The position numbers were made by a program, and so were the translations under genes. The notes under the pieces were generated by a model. The model saw only the letters and a program-made list of their open reading frames with translations, was not told the origin of the DNA and did no database searches. Source: Prorocentrum cordatum (Eukaryota > Sar > Dinophyceae > Prorocentrales > Prorocentraceae). Taken from it: a stretch of DNA of 64,000 nt. Every line of letters begins with the position of its first letter. The stretch's first letter is position 1. Shown in pieces: positions 32,776 to 43,090 of the stretch. Location of the stretch: NCBI GenBank assembly GCA_963575745.1, contig CAUYUJ010015685.1:254205-318204 (forward strand), read 5' to 3'.

Positions 32776-35700
32776 AGCGTCGCATCGGCGACCTCAACCG
32801 CACCATCTCCGCGCACGAGGTCGAGGCTAAGGTTCGGGACGTCGTCGACAGCGCCGCCCGACAGGTCAACGCCGAGGCGCCGCGCCACGTGCACATCCTC
32901 GAGGGCTTCGCCGGACAGGGGAACATCGCCAAGCGCGCGCACCTCTTCGGCCTCGCCGCTCTGCAGCCCGTCGACCTCATCTACGGCTTCGACCTGGGCG
33001 CGGTCGCTGGTCGACGGAGGTGGGGCCACGCCGTCAAGACGTTCAAGCCGCCGGTGGTTATCATGGGTTTCCCTTGTACGAAGTGGTGCTGGTACAACTG
33101 CGCGATTAACTACCGTGACTTCCCCGACCTCCTCGCTTCCCTCCAGGGCAAGGATCGGCCGCTGCTCAAGCTTGTCGCATGGACCGCTCTCGAGCAACAG
33201 AAGAACGGCAGGTACTTCCTCCTCGAGAACGCCGACCAGAGCCAGGCGTGGGAGCAGCCCGAGTTCGACCCGCTCTGGAAGGACCACCACACCGTCTGGG
33301 GACGCGGCGACAGCTGCCCCTATAACCTCAGGGCCCTCAACGGCGAGCTGATGTGGAAGACTCTGACGTGGGTAAGCAACCATCCCAAATTTGCGGAGTC
33401 GGTGACCCGCAGGTGCGATCGCAGCCATCGTCACGCTGAAGTTCAAGGGCGCGATACTTCTCGCTCTCAGGTATTCACCGAGGAGCTCGCATACAACATC
33501 CTGACCGTCGTGCAGCAGGTGGTCGCAGTCCGATCGCCTGCTTCGCTCGCCTGGACATCTAGCTACGACCAGTGCCGGTACGGATGGCGCCCTCAGGACA
33601 GCACCCCCGCGGACCGCCACGACCAGCTCTACAGCGCCTGGTTCGTCGACGTCGACCGCGACACCGACGAGCGGCAAGTTGTTCTCACCCAGACGATGCT
33701 CATGATGGAGGATCGGGCCCGCGACACCTGGGAGCTGCCGCCAGGCCACGAGATCTACCAGCGCATCCAGGACCTCGTGCCATGGGAGCTCGTTCGAGTG
33801 CAATCCGCCCGGGTACCGAAAGCGCGTAGGCACGCAGTCGACATCGTCTACCGCCACCGCGGCATGGCCGCCATTGCCCACGCAGGTAACATCATCGTCG
33901 AGACTGAAGCGCTGAAGGACGTCCAGTACCCGAAGCTCCGCTTCAGCGAGCCGATCGCCCTCGCCATCTTCTTCTTCGGGAACGCGCCTGAGTCGGCCAG
34001 CGCCGACGGCGAGCTGCCTTCCGAGGTGCCGCAGCCAGGGCCTGCTGCTGCCCAAGTTCACCCTGAGAGCGCCGCGGAGCCTCCAGTGGAAGAGCCGGGC
34101 GCGCGTCCGCCGGCGCCGCCAGTTCAGGCTGCCGATCCCGACCTCTACTCTATCGCAGGGTGCCGCATCAAGTTCCCTAACCTCAGCGATGACCAGTGCC
34201 CCCGCGAGATCAAGGCGATGGTCGCCCGCCCCCACTGTCATCGCGGACACGCTGGCCGCGAAGATCTCCGACGTTTCTGCGCCTGGCAGGGGGCCAAGCC
34301 ATCAGTCTACCTGGCGAGCGACTTCTTGAAGTGCGAGGCCTGCGAGCGGACTCACCCGCCAGCCAGGCCCAAGCCGATCTCCGCGACGATTCGGTACCTG
34401 GGTCAGTTCCGCGAACACCTCCAGACCGACTTCTTTACTATCGTAGACGTCACCAACACGCCGCGCCACATGCTCGGTATCATATGCCTCAACACACACC
34501 TCCACCGCGTGAAGCGCGTGGTCGACCGCTTCCCCGAGACAGCCGTGTCCGCCTTCCTGGAGGCATGCGCGCTACCGATCGGCATGCCGATGGCCAGCAC
34601 CGTCGACATGGACGGCAGCTTCATGGGCTACTTCAAAGAGCGGCTCGAGTCGTACGGGGTCAACGTCTCCTACTGCCCGCCCGACGCACATTGGCAGATC
34701 GGGACCGTCGAGAGGCATGACGCGTCATGGAGGTGCATCTGGAATCGGACATGCGACGCCTGTGCTGTGAAGACCGCCGAGGAGGTTGACATGACTACCA
34801 TTGCCGTCAGCGAGGCCAAGAACAACGCAGTTCGCCGGGCCGGGCGCTCCGCTAACCAGTGCGCCCTGGGAAGGACTCTTCGTATTCCTGGCGAGTTGCT
34901 CTCCGACGATCACGGCCTTGCCGTCGCCGCCAACGCCACTAACTCGCAGCGCGTGATGAACAGCGACTTCTACCGCATGGAGGCCAACATCCACACGGCC
35001 CACTTCAACTACGAGCAGCACGTAAGGAAGTCGCTCCTCAGGAAAACCAGTCACTTGCGCTACGACCTTGACAAGCTCGTCGCAGGCCAGCAGGTTGGAT
35101 GCTGGCGCCGGGACGCCAAGAAGCGCCCCAGCGGCAAGTCGTCGCGCCCAGGCTTCGCCATTGGCACCTTCCTACAATGGGACGGCGGACAACAAGGACA
35201 CGGACTCGGCCGCAATGTTTGGGTCAGAGTCGGTCAGGCCATCAAGCTCTTCAGCCGCGAACAGCTTCGACCAGCCATTGGTTTCGAGCAGTGGGTGCCC
35301 GATGCCAAGGACATCGAGGTTCTTAAGAGCAGCTTCGACCTCATGAGGGGCGACCTCTGGGAGAACGAGCGAGACGCCGGGCCCGCGCCCGACGACCTGG
35401 CGGAGGAGGCCGGCATCTTCGTCGACGGCGGCCGCAACCTTCTTCCAGGCCGCGAAGGACTTTTGCCTCCACAGCCTGCCGATGCCGATCATCCTGGAGC
35501 TCAGCCCGTTCCAGTCGAGCCGCCGCCAGCCGCGGCGGCCCCGCCTCAGCCAGAGGCGATTCCGTGCGAGCCGACGCCGGTCGAGACCGAGGTCCCGCGC
35601 ACGATCCCTATGGACGCGGAGGTCACTCAGGCCACTGACTCCGTCTCCGCAGAGCCGAACACGATCGAGACCGATCTGAAGGTCAGCACCCCCAGGTCGC

Positions 35701-36209
35701 CTCGCAGCCGAGCCGCCGAAAACGAAGTCCCTCCAGAGGCCGACCCTCCAGACGAGAAGAGGCCCCGCGTGTCTACCTTGTGTGCGCAGGCTTGGCTGAC
35801 GTCTTTCTGGGCCACCGAGGTCGGGGGCGGCGCTGACGGCCCCGGCGAGACGCCCGCCGTGTTCGCCAATGTCAGCCGTTACGCCGACTACGCGGACGAG
35901 ATCGAGATCATCTACCAGGTGAACGCCATCGTCGCCGACGACGGGCCCAAGCTTCCCCTGGTGCCCGACTCCGAGGACGACGAGCCTGCCGACCAGAACC
36001 AGCCCACCATGACGAGGGCCGAGCGGAAGGCCTACGACCGCGAGATCCCGTGGCGCGAGATCATGAATATGGACGGCTCCACCATCCAGAGCTTCCTGCA
36101 GGCCACGCGCAAGGTGTACAGCAACTGGGTCAAGTGGGCGCCGATGGTCGCAGTGCCAGACGACGTCGCCAAGGACATGCTCAACTCGCCCGAGATCCGC
36201 AAGAGCTGA
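32772..36209 (+). CDS. pol: Pol of element 1: methyltransferase-like domain, integrase, start of RT
   Basis: The phase is open from 32142, but meaningful coding begins at about 32772. First comes a Rossmann/C5-methyltransferase-like domain: HILEGFAGQGN (motif I-like, 32900-32932), MGFPCTKW (Pro-Cys, motif IV-like, about 33063), GRYFLLENA (motif VI-like, about 33205), and a C-terminal segment up to about 33540. After a Pro/Ala linker comes integrase with a His/Cys zinc finger (RPHCHRGH... and KCEACERTH), core Asp in LQTDFFTIVD (about 34427), second Asp in STVDMDGS (about 34600) and Glu in GTVERHD (about 34705). A variable Pro-rich stretch leads to the RT N-terminal part. UGA at 36207-36209 ends the frame inside RT; the same frame continues unbroken beyond it. 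Confidence 0.88.
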   Translation: MKRRIGDLNRTISAHEVEAKVRDVVDSAARQVNAEAPRHVHILEGFAGQGNIAKRAHLFGLAALQPVDLIYGFDLGAVAGRRRWGHAVKTFKPPVVIMGFPCTKWCWYNCAINYRDFPDLLASLQGKDRPLLKLVAWTALEQQKNGRYFLLENADQSQAWEQPEFDPLWKDHHTVWGRGDSCPYNLRALNGELMWKTLTWVSNHPKFAESVTRRCDRSHRHAEVQGRDTSRSQVFTEELAYNILTVVQQVVAVRSPASLAWTSSYDQCRYGWRPQDSTPADRHDQLYSAWFVDVDRDTDERQVVLTQTMLMMEDRARDTWELPPGHEIYQRIQDLVPWELVRVQSARVPKARRHAVDIVYRHRGMAAIAHAGNIIVETEALKDVQYPKLRFSEPIALAIFFFGNAPESASADGELPSEVPQPGPAAAQVHPESAAEPPVEEPGARPPAPPVQAADPDLYSIAGCRIKFPNLSDDQCPREIKAMVARPHCHRGHAGREDLRRFCAWQGAKPSVYLASDFLKCEACERTHPPARPKPISATIRYLGQFREHLQTDFFTIVDVTNTPRHMLGIICLNTHLHRVKRVVDRFPETAVSAFLEACALPIGMPMASTVDMDGSFMGYFKERLESYGVNVSYCPPDAHWQIGTVERHDASWRCIWNRTCDACAVKTAEEVDMTTIAVSEAKNNAVRRAGRSANQCALGRTLRIPGELLSDDHGLAVAANATNSQRVMNSDFYRMEANIHTAHFNYEQHVRKSLLRKTSHLRYDLDKLVAGQQVGCWRRDAKKRPSGKSSRPGFAIGTFLQWDGGQQGHGLGRNVWVRVGQAIKLFSREQLRPAIGFEQWVPDAKDIEVLKSSFDLMRGDLWENERDAGPAPDDLAEEAGIFVDGGRNLLPGREGLLPPQPADADHPGAQPVPVEPPPAAAAPPQPEAIPCEPTPVETEVPRTIPMDAEVTQATDSVSAEPNTIETDLKVSTPRSPRSRAAENEVPPEADPPDEKRPRVSTLCAQAWLTSFWATEVGGGADGPGETPAVFANVSRYADYADEIEIIYQVNAIVADDGPKLPLVPDSEDDEPADQNQPTMTRAERKAYDREIPWREIMNMDGSTIQSFLQATRKVYSNWVKWAPMVAVPDDVAKDMLNSPEIRKS

Positions 36210-37403
36210 ATCCGGGCGCGATGCTGCTATCGTGACAAGAACTGCGGCCAAGGAGAGCTTGCTGCGAAATGCCGGGGAGTTGCCGTCGGTTGCAGCGACC
36301 CGAGGCTCGAGGCGCTCGAGCGGAGGTCCCCCACTACGCAGCGCATCAGCTTCTTCGCAGCATGCCAAATCCTCGCCAGCATGAAGATCTACGGCGCAGA
36401 GGGCAACTGGACCGCCTGTGTCGGCGACCTCGAGAACAGCTTCTTCCAGGGCAGCCGCGAGAGGGAGGACAAGGTCTACCTCATTCCACCGCGTGACCCA
36501 CTGGTCATCGCCACTGGCTCCTGGCCAGATACGTTGTACGAGGTGACCGGCAACATCTACGGTTTCGCCGACGCCCCACTGGTGTTGTGTCGTCACATTC
36601 GACGCAAGATATACGATTTGGGTTTCGTAAGTCGTAGCCTGGACGTGATGTGTTTTCTGAAGTTCGATAAGGGGCGTTTATTGGCCATTGTCTTGTGGTA
36701 CGTCGACGACATGTTCGCCGTATACGCCGAGAGCCGTTTCGATTTCTCCCAGCTGGAGAAGGTTTTCGTGTGGGGCAAGCTCGTGTATATGCCTCAGGAG
36801 CTCGTGTGGTGTGGGCGTGAGATCAACCAGTGCCACGACGGCCGAGTCGTCATCACTCAGAAGGAGTACGTCAAGGGTTTAGAGGTTCGCCGCATCCCAC
36901 CCAGCCGCATCCGAGAGGGAGGTTCCCTTACACCCGCAGAACGGACCGAGATGCGGAGCTGTATTGGATGCGGTCAGTGGTTTTCGGGTATATGCCGTCC
37001 GGATGTTTCGTCATACGTATCGACGTTGCAGAGCGAGGGCCCCCAGATTTCCGATCTTAAGGCGATGTACAAAACCATAGATCACCTGAAGAACACGCCA
37101 GAGGTTGGGATTACGACGATGCCGTTGCAGTTGTTTAACGATTCCGGATATATCGACGTGATTACGGTTGCGCACGGTGACTTGAGTTGGGCCAGCGCGC
37201 AGCAGATGAAGAGCCAGACCGGAGCGATGATCGTTTGGGCCAATCGAGATGCACTCTCAGGGTCAGCACCTGCCTCGTTGGCCGATTGGAGGAGCGCGAG
37301 GACACAACGCCTAGTGAGGTCCACCTTGTCAGCGGAGGCTTGTGCCGCTGACGCAGCCGTTGATAGAGGATGTTATGCTTCTGTGTTTTGTCAGAGGTTT
37401 TAA
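36210..37403 (+). CDS. pol: RT-RNase H of element 1, continuing after UGA
   Basis: Same frame as the preceding ORF, without another stop until 37401-37403. RT signatures are SPTTQRISFFAACQILAS (fingers/palm), VGDLENSFFQG (the DVKxAFLxG position, first Asp), IYGFADAP and the catalytic WYVDDMF (36699-36710). The RNase H domain starts near 37130 (HGDLSWASAQQMKSQTG, ARTQRLVRSTLSAEA). It copies genomic RNA into DNA and removes the template. The first ATG (36381) is internal to RT and is not a real start. At the right end coding passes to another phase near 37385. Confidence 0.87.
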   Translation: MRARCCYRDKNCGQGELAAKCRGVAVGCSDPRLEALERRSPTTQRISFFAACQILASMKIYGAEGNWTACVGDLENSFFQGSREREDKVYLIPPRDPLVIATGSWPDTLYEVTGNIYGFADAPLVLCRHIRRKIYDLGFVSRSLDVMCFLKFDKGRLLAIVLWYVDDMFAVYAESRFDFSQLEKVFVWGKLVYMPQELVWCGREINQCHDGRVVITQKEYVKGLEVRRIPPSRIREGGSLTPAERTEMRSCIGCGQWFSGICRPDVSSYVSTLQSEGPQISDLKAMYKTIDHLKNTPEVGITTMPLQLFNDSGYIDVITVAHGDLSWASAQQMKSQTGAMIVWANRDALSGSAPASLADWRSARTQRLVRSTLSAEACAADAAVDRGCYASVFCQRF

Positions 37404-37729
37404 CAGGCCGTTCATATATAGCCAACCGCATGGCTGACCGCACGCCGCCTAGTGTGCCGCTCTATGCTATCACGGATTGTAAGAGTTTGTACGACTGTGT
37501 TACTCAAGAGAACCCCAGCTTGGATGAAAAGCGGGCGCTTCTCGATGTTCTTTCTATCCAGACCCGTCTTGGTCTAGGTTCGATGAGGTGGGTCCCAACC
37601 TCTAACATGATAGCCGACCCCCTCACGAAAGTGTCCGATCAGTTGCGCGACAGTTTAGTTCAGTGGCTCCGCGAGCCCGCCATCGATTTGTTTGGAGCCG
37701 TTGCCGAATCAGTATCAGCTTTTGCGTGA
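37380..37729 (+). pseudogene. RNase H C-terminal part of element 1 (shifted phase)
   Basis: After the phase change the frame gives PLYAITDCKSLYDCVTQENP (RNase H Asp) and RWVPTSNMIADPLTK, the standard end of copia RNase H, and stops at 37727-37729. The change from the preceding frame is again in the one-base-deletion direction. Confidence 0.8.
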
Positions 37730-37769
37730 TTTCTATTTCTGCCTTCAGACGTCTCTCGGAGTTTTCAGC

Positions 37770-37791
37770 CAGCAGAAGAGAGAGACCAGTC
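37770..37791 (+). other. polypurine tract of element 1
   Basis: AGCAGAAGAGAGAGACCAG lies directly before the 3' LTR, where plus-strand DNA synthesis would be primed. Confidence 0.7.
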
Positions 37792-38187
37792 TGAAACAGT
37801 AACTGTTTTAGCATGCCAGCCTTGTCTGCAAACTCCCACTAGACACCCTTTTAGCCTCGAGAGGCCCCGAGTGCGTTTCAGCTTCTACAGGTTCTGCAGT
37901 TTCAGCTTGCATATTTGCCCCTCTCAGGTTTGTGCCGTTGCATGGCCGTTTCGTTCAAACCAGCTTGAGGGGCCCCTCTTGTAGAGCCGCCAGCCGGCGA
38001 CATCAGACAGATATCTCAACATATAAAGATCCACAGGCAAGCCTATTATACAACAGTCAGATCAGCGATCTGAGAGTGCCGGGCTCGAGGCCCGAATCAT
38101 TATTCCGCTCCCGCCGGGAGCTACATACGCAGGACTGAAGGCCGTGGCCACGCTCCGCTCGCGGCAGCGAGAAGAAATCCGATCACA
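37792..38187 (+). repeat. 3' LTR of element 1
   Basis: 396 bp, TGAAACAGTAACTGTTTTAG to CCGATCACA. Lacks the 16-bp segment of the 5' LTR. Here the AAACAGT/ACTGTTT inverted repeat is perfect. Confidence 0.93.
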
Positions 38188-38520
38188 GGTTTCACCCTTG
38201 CACTTGCCGGCTTTCCAGTATCGATCCTTGGTGGACTCGTTGAGCCCGGTTTCGATTCTTTGATCGCTCGAGCGGTGTTCGCCCTGGCTGCGCGCAAACG
38301 AAAACAAAGTGTGTATGTGTGTATGTGTGTGCCACCTGTCCTCCGACTCTACCTCCCTACCCAACTTGGCGTTCTCGTATGTGTTGTTCCTGCTTCAGTT
38401 TCCTGAAAACCCTTGCTCTTTGCTTTTTAGCGCTCGGCTATGCCCGCTTCCCTCTGGCACCCACAGCTGTGCTCAAGCTCCCACACAAGTTGATCAATCG
38501 ACTTGGCGCGTGACTCTCCT
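38188..38520. other. unassigned flank with short (GT)n
   Basis: GTGTGTATGTGTGTATGTGT at about 38309-38330. Nothing else recognised. Confidence 0.4.
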
Positions 38521-38900
38521 GTTGTTATCGTTGTTGAGTTCTCATGTTTAAGGAATAGTCGTTGGTGATCCCACCTCTGGTGCACATTGCACTTTTGAAT
38601 TGGAGTGCCCCTCCCGGAGCTCACACCTTGTGTCTTGTAAGGAAGAGTATTGGGCCTCAGAGTGGGTGTCGCCCCCGAGTTTCGACACCAGCGGTTCCCG
38701 CTTGAAACTTCCTCGCAGTTATGAAAAGATCGGTCTTTCGTTGGATACTTCCTCGTGGTAGTTTGCCCCAGAACCGCGATCTCGTCTAAGAGTTCCTTAC
38801 AATGCATACACGAATCAATCTTTCGGCGCCCTGTAATCGCGCTCTCGCTCAGGACATCCTCATCATTGACTCAGGAACAGCGCTCTCGCCAAAGACTTCC
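38521..38900 (+). repeat. dispersed element copy B, 5' module
   Basis: GTTGTTATCGTTGTTGAG, GGAATAGTCGTTGGTGATCCC, GGTGCACATTG, then CGCTY(T/C)CGC...ACTTCCTC motifs, in the same order as 3665-4066. Divergence is high but the order is convincing. Confidence 0.7.
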
Positions 38901-39129
38901 CTGCCATCCCCTCTTGCTAGTCCCGCTTGCTGATCCCTCCCGTCTTCCATCTTAACCCTTCCTCTTGCCCCTCCCTCATCCCAACCATCCTGTGGTGTTG
39001 GGTCCTCGTTTTGAAAAGACAGCGCCCCGCTTTCGTTTTTTCCTCCTTTCCTCCTCCCCTCCCTCCTCCCTCCTCCCCTCCCTGCCTCTGCCCTCCGAAT
39101 GTCCATCCCGTTTCAGCACCCCTTCACGG
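38901..39129. other. pyrimidine-rich spacer in copy B
   Basis: CTCCCTCCTCCC-type sequence without coding potential. Confidence 0.4.
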
Positions 39130-40600
39130 GGCCGTTGCCCCATAGGGACCTCCACCGAAGGCCCCAGTGGCTGCGCCCGCGTGGCACCACCGAACCCATT
39201 TTCCGCACACCCCTCACACGTTTCGTGGCCCCATAGGGACCTCCACCGAAGGCCCCAGTGGCTGCGCCCGCGTGGCACCACCGAACCCATTTTCCGCACA
39301 CCCCTCACACGTTTCGTGGCCCCATAACGACGTCCACCGAAGGCCAAATGGCTGCGTTCGCATGGCACCACCGCACCCATTTCGGCACACCACTCAAACA
39401 TTTCGTGGCCTCAAAGGGAGCTCCACCGAAGGCCGAAGTCGTTGCGCCCACATGGCGCCACCGCACCCATGTCGGCACACCCCTCACAGGCTTATTGGTT
39501 CCATGAGGACGCATGGCACCACCGCACCTTTTTGTCTCTCGCACCCATGAAAAGTTTCGTGGCCTCAAAGGGAGCTCCACCGAAGGCCGAAGTCGTTGCA
39601 CCCGCATGGCACCACCGCATCCATTTCGACACACCCCTCGCACGCTTCGGAGCCCCATAGGGAGCTCCACCGAAGGCCCCAGTGGCTGCGCTTGAATGTC
39701 GCAAGGCACCACCGCGCCGTTTCGGCACCCCCTTCATGGGGCCCCATGAAGACCTCCACGGAAGGCTGAAGTCATTGCGCCCGCATGGCACCACCGCACC
39801 CATTTCGGCACACCCCTCACACGCTTCGTGGTCCCAGGACCTTCCACCGGAGGCCAAGTGGCTGCGTTCGCATGGCACCACCGCACCCATTTCGGCACAC
39901 CCCTCATGCGTTTCGTGGCCCCAAAGGGAGCTCCACCCAAGGCCGAAGTCGTTGCGCCTACATAGCACCACCGCATCTATTTCGGCACACCCCTCACACG
40001 TTTCGGAGCCCCATAGGGAGCTCCACCGAAGGCCCCAGTGCCTGCGCTCGCATGGCACCACCGCGCCGTTTTCAGCACACCATTCACACGATTCGTGGCC
40101 CTATTGGGAGCTCCGCCGAAGGCCCCAGTGGCTGCGCCCGCATGCCACCACCGCACCCATTTCGGCACACCCCTCAAAAGTTTCGTGCCCCCATAGGGAG
40201 CTCCACCGAAGGCTTAAGTCGCTGCGCCCGCATGGCACCACCGCGCCCATTTCGGCACACCCCTCACACGGTTCGTGGCCCCATAAGGACTTCTACCGAA
40301 GGCTTCGTGGCCCCATAAAGACCTCCACCGAAGGCCCCAGTGGCTGCGCCCGCATGGCACCACCGCGCCCATTTCGTCACATCCCTCACACGGTTCGTGG
40401 CCCCGTAAGGACCTCCACGGAAGGCCAAATGGTTGCGTTCGCATGGCACCACCGCGCCCATTTCGGCACACCCCTCAAAAGTTTCGTTGCCTCAAAGGGA
40501 GCTCCACCGAAGACCGAAGTCGTTGCGCCCGCATGGCACCACCGCACCCATTTCGGCACACCCCTCACACGTTCCGTGGCTTCATAGTGAGCTCGACCGA
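39130..40600 (+). repeat. 91-bp tandem repeat, about 16 units (copy B interior)
   Basis: CCCCATAGGG starts at 39138, 39229 and 39320 give a 91-bp period. The unit is CCCCATAGGGACCTCCACCG, AAGGCCCCAGTGGCTGCGCC, CGCATGGCACCACCGCACCC, ATTTCGGCACACCCCTCACA, CGTTTCGTGG. Because 91 is not a multiple of 3, the frame rotates each unit, so the long open frames (up to 301 codons) are not evidence of a protein. A shortened unit stands at about 40290-40320. Confidence 0.97.
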
Positions 40601-40609
40601 AGAGGATAC

Positions 40610-40860
40610 TTTCGCACTTCCGCGGTATCACAGCTGCATATGGTTGGTTGTTTCGGCAGGATAATTCAGAGCTGCGCCAGGTACATGCGGGAGGGAAGGA
40701 ACACATACCACCGGGGTACGATCAGAGACGATGGGGGCAGGTATCGAGGGTTTAGGGAGATACATGTTGAATGGCACGCGAGCGTATGAGAACGAACAGT
40801 CTTAACATGATTGTTTGTTGGCGTTGGTGTTGGTGCTGTTGCTGTTATTGTTGCTTTGTT
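40610..40860 (+). repeat. dispersed element copy B, 3' module
   Basis: ACATACCACCGGGGTACGAT, CAGAGACGATGGGGGCAGGT, ATCGAGGGTTTAGGGAGATA and GAACAGTCTTAACATGATTG followed by TTG/GTT-rich sequence match the 3' module at 4555-4693. Confidence 0.75.
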
Positions 40861-42230
40861 TGTGCGTGTGACATACCCAGCCGTCGGATCGCGTTGTTGG
40901 TGGCCTTTCTCTTCGGCCGCGGGCCTTGGGTTCGGAAACTCGACCGCAGTAGTGGCACGCGGTGCACTGGCTCAGGTGTCGCCTGCTTACTAGCCACCTC
41001 TCCTTCGTCGTCGTCCTTCCTCCTTCTCGGTGCTGGGTGTGTTCTTCTCAGCCTTGTTGCCCTTCTCGGCTTCTCTTGGTGCACGCCTCGGTCCGCTGCG
41101 GGTTCGCCGCTCGCTCGCCAGGCCTCTCGCTGGCGTCGGCGCCATTCTGGACTGCCGTCCAGCCCCCTTGTTTCGCCAACCCTTCTCGCTCTCCTGCTTG
41201 CCTGCTTTGGAGTTTTTCTTTGATTCTTTCCCGTGCCAATCGTTTTTGCGTTTTAATCTCCCAGGACAACCGTTTTGCCCACGCTCCCTCCAAAGGTTGT
41301 AAATTAGCTTTGGGCGCGTCCCGCCATCGCTGTCCCGTCGACTGGAGTCCTCGGTCGGAGGGAAAAGTGTGTATGTGTATGTGTGTGGGTGTGGCGCACG
41401 TCTTCACACAAGGTGGCCAATTCATTGTCAGCGAGAAGTTGTGTCACCGCTTAATGTTGTCATCGCCGCGTTGGAGGGAAACAAGGTTTGAGTGCACCCT
41501 CTTGTGCGCGTATGCTGGTACGGTGTTTCGCGACTGTGGTGTCACATCGTCGGCTGAGGAGAGGTAGTGGATGCGCCCGCTTGAGCGCGTATGCTGTTAC
41601 GCGAGTTCGCGCACGTGTGCTGCCTGCGGAATGGCAGGGGGAGAGGTGAGAAATACGATTCCCCTGGGAGGAATGGGACGAGATGGATTGAATCCGCAAA
41701 CCAGCTGCAGAAACGCCATAACGGGTGGCCAGGTGGCGCGCAGCTGGTGCGCGCGAGCTCCGGGTACGACGTCGCCCCGGGCAAGGGCGGTCTGTTCGAG
41801 GCCCCGGGAGCCCAGCAGCTGCCGAACCCGAGGAGTCAAAGTCGCGTCGTGAAAGATAGCGACGGGAGGTTTTGGGTGCAACTTTCAGCCTCCTTGGGGC
41901 CTTTTTGGGCCCATGGCCGTGAAAGAAACTATTCGGGATGAACATCAGTCCCAGGGAAGGGGTCGAGATGTCTGGGGGTTCCACGTCATGAATCAAGTCG
42001 TAACGCCAGGAGTCTGGGGAGACATGAGAGAGGGGAGAGGGGAATAGAGAGAGTAGAGCGGCGATGGGCAAGCCAGGCGGGCTCGGCTCGGATCACCCTT
42101 GTCACTCTCCCCCCTCTCCCAGCCATATCTTCCTATGGTTGTCACCTCCGTATACCTGGTGCGGAGAAGGGTGAGAGACAGGATGGGGACGAGGAGGATA
42201 ATGCGGAGGACGAGGAGTGGAGGTCAAGGA
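40861..42230. other. unassigned DNA
   Basis: A GTGTATGTGTATGTGTGTGG tract at 41368-41394. The pair GAGTGCACCCTCTTGTGCGC / GATGCGCCCGCTTGAGCGCG with TATGCTG (about 41490 and 41570) is a short diverged repeat. No gene recognised. Confidence 0.45.
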
Positions 42231-42475
42231 GGAGTAGGACGAGGACGAGGAGGAGGAGGAGGAGGAGGGAGACGAGGAGGAAGGATAAGGAGAAGGGAAG
42301 GAGGAGAAGGATGATAGGATCAGAAGGAGGAGCAGGAGGGGTAGGAAAAGGTGAAGGAAGAGGAGGCGGCGCAGGTGATGACACCTTTCTTTTGAAAGTG
42401 ATTGCAGTGATGGCAGTGAAGGAGGAAGAAGAGGAGGAGGAGGAGGAGGAGGAGGAGGAGGAGGATATCGACTCC
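42231..42475. repeat. (GAG)n-rich segment
   Basis: GAGGAC/GAGGAG triplets at 42236-42320 and a purer (GAG)n run at about 42419-42465. Confidence 0.9.
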
Positions 42476-43019
42476 CCATGCATAGGTAATGCTGTCTTTC
42501 CCCGAATAGCAGCTGAGTTTTTTCGGAGGTCATCTCGCACCTCTGTTCCCTCTTCCCTCCATCCCTCCCACCCTCCTTCCTTAGGTACCCCTCTCCCCTC
42601 TCTTGACGAAATATAGCAAGCATAATCTTTTGGAGGTCCTGGCGCATTTCTCGGGTCTGCGCTGGACCCTATTTGCGGCGCCTCCGGCGCCTCCCCTGGC
42701 GCGCTGAACGCGGACATCCGAAAGTTTGTGATCCTGCCGCTTCTTGCCCGCCTGTGCCCTCCACTCCCTCCGTCCTGCAGGGGGTGGCCTCCACGTTGAC
42801 TGCGTCCTCTGCGCCGGCGCGGACGCTGAAGGGCATGCAGGAGTTCGGCCAGGAGCCGCCCGGGCCCCTCCGCGAGCGCTCCCCAGCTCGGGCCCCAGCC
42901 CGCTGAACCGCCCGAGATGGCCTGTGGGTCCCTTCTGCCTCCTCCTCCCAATCACCGAGTCTTCTCCCCATCACGACGTCGACGTCTTCGTTTCGGACGT
43001 TTCTGGACGATTCTGGGGG
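42476..43019. other. unassigned GC-rich DNA
   Basis: No gene recognised. Opposing open frames reflect GC content. Confidence 0.35.
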
Positions 43020-43090
43020 TTCTCATCGCCACGGCTGGACGCAGCTCGAAGAACTGGTCAATATGGACCCTGGGAGGGTCGAACACAGAT
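43020..43090 (+). repeat. relative of the 173-bp hairpin repeat
   Basis: TCATCGCCACGGCTGGACGC, AGCTCGAAGAA and TATGGACCCTGGGAGGGTCG parallel the core of the unit at 11745-11921, including the hairpin-forming GGACCCTGGGAGGGTC. Confidence 0.55.

Larger units (their letters stand above)
29427..38187 (+). mobile_element. Ty1/copia-type LTR retrotransposon, element 1 (decayed)
   Basis: Two LTRs (29427-29838 and 37792-38187) bracket gag, protease, a methyltransferase-like domain, integrase, reverse transcriptase and RNase H. Integrase before RT defines the copia order. The element is 8.76 kb. The LTRs start TG and end CA and differ by roughly 16 substitutions by eye plus a 16-bp indel. No perfect target duplication is seen; if the border is moved two bases out, the flanks GGTTC/GGTTT match at 4 of 5. 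The coding frame changes phase about six times and meets in-frame UGA at 31919 and 36207, so this copy is probably not autonomous as read. Confidence 0.95.

Noticed and set aside
32319-34250. 643-codon minus-strand frame opposite element 1 pol
   Set aside because: It is the antisense shadow of the methyltransferase-integrase region, which has clear motifs on the plus strand. The 47429-49177 plus-strand frame opposite element 2 and 51758-53719 are likewise shadows.
39130-40600. Long frames rich in HPFRHTPHT-like repeats
   Set aside because: The 91-bp unit is not a multiple of 3, so the peptide changes each unit; frames are open only because the unit lacks stops.
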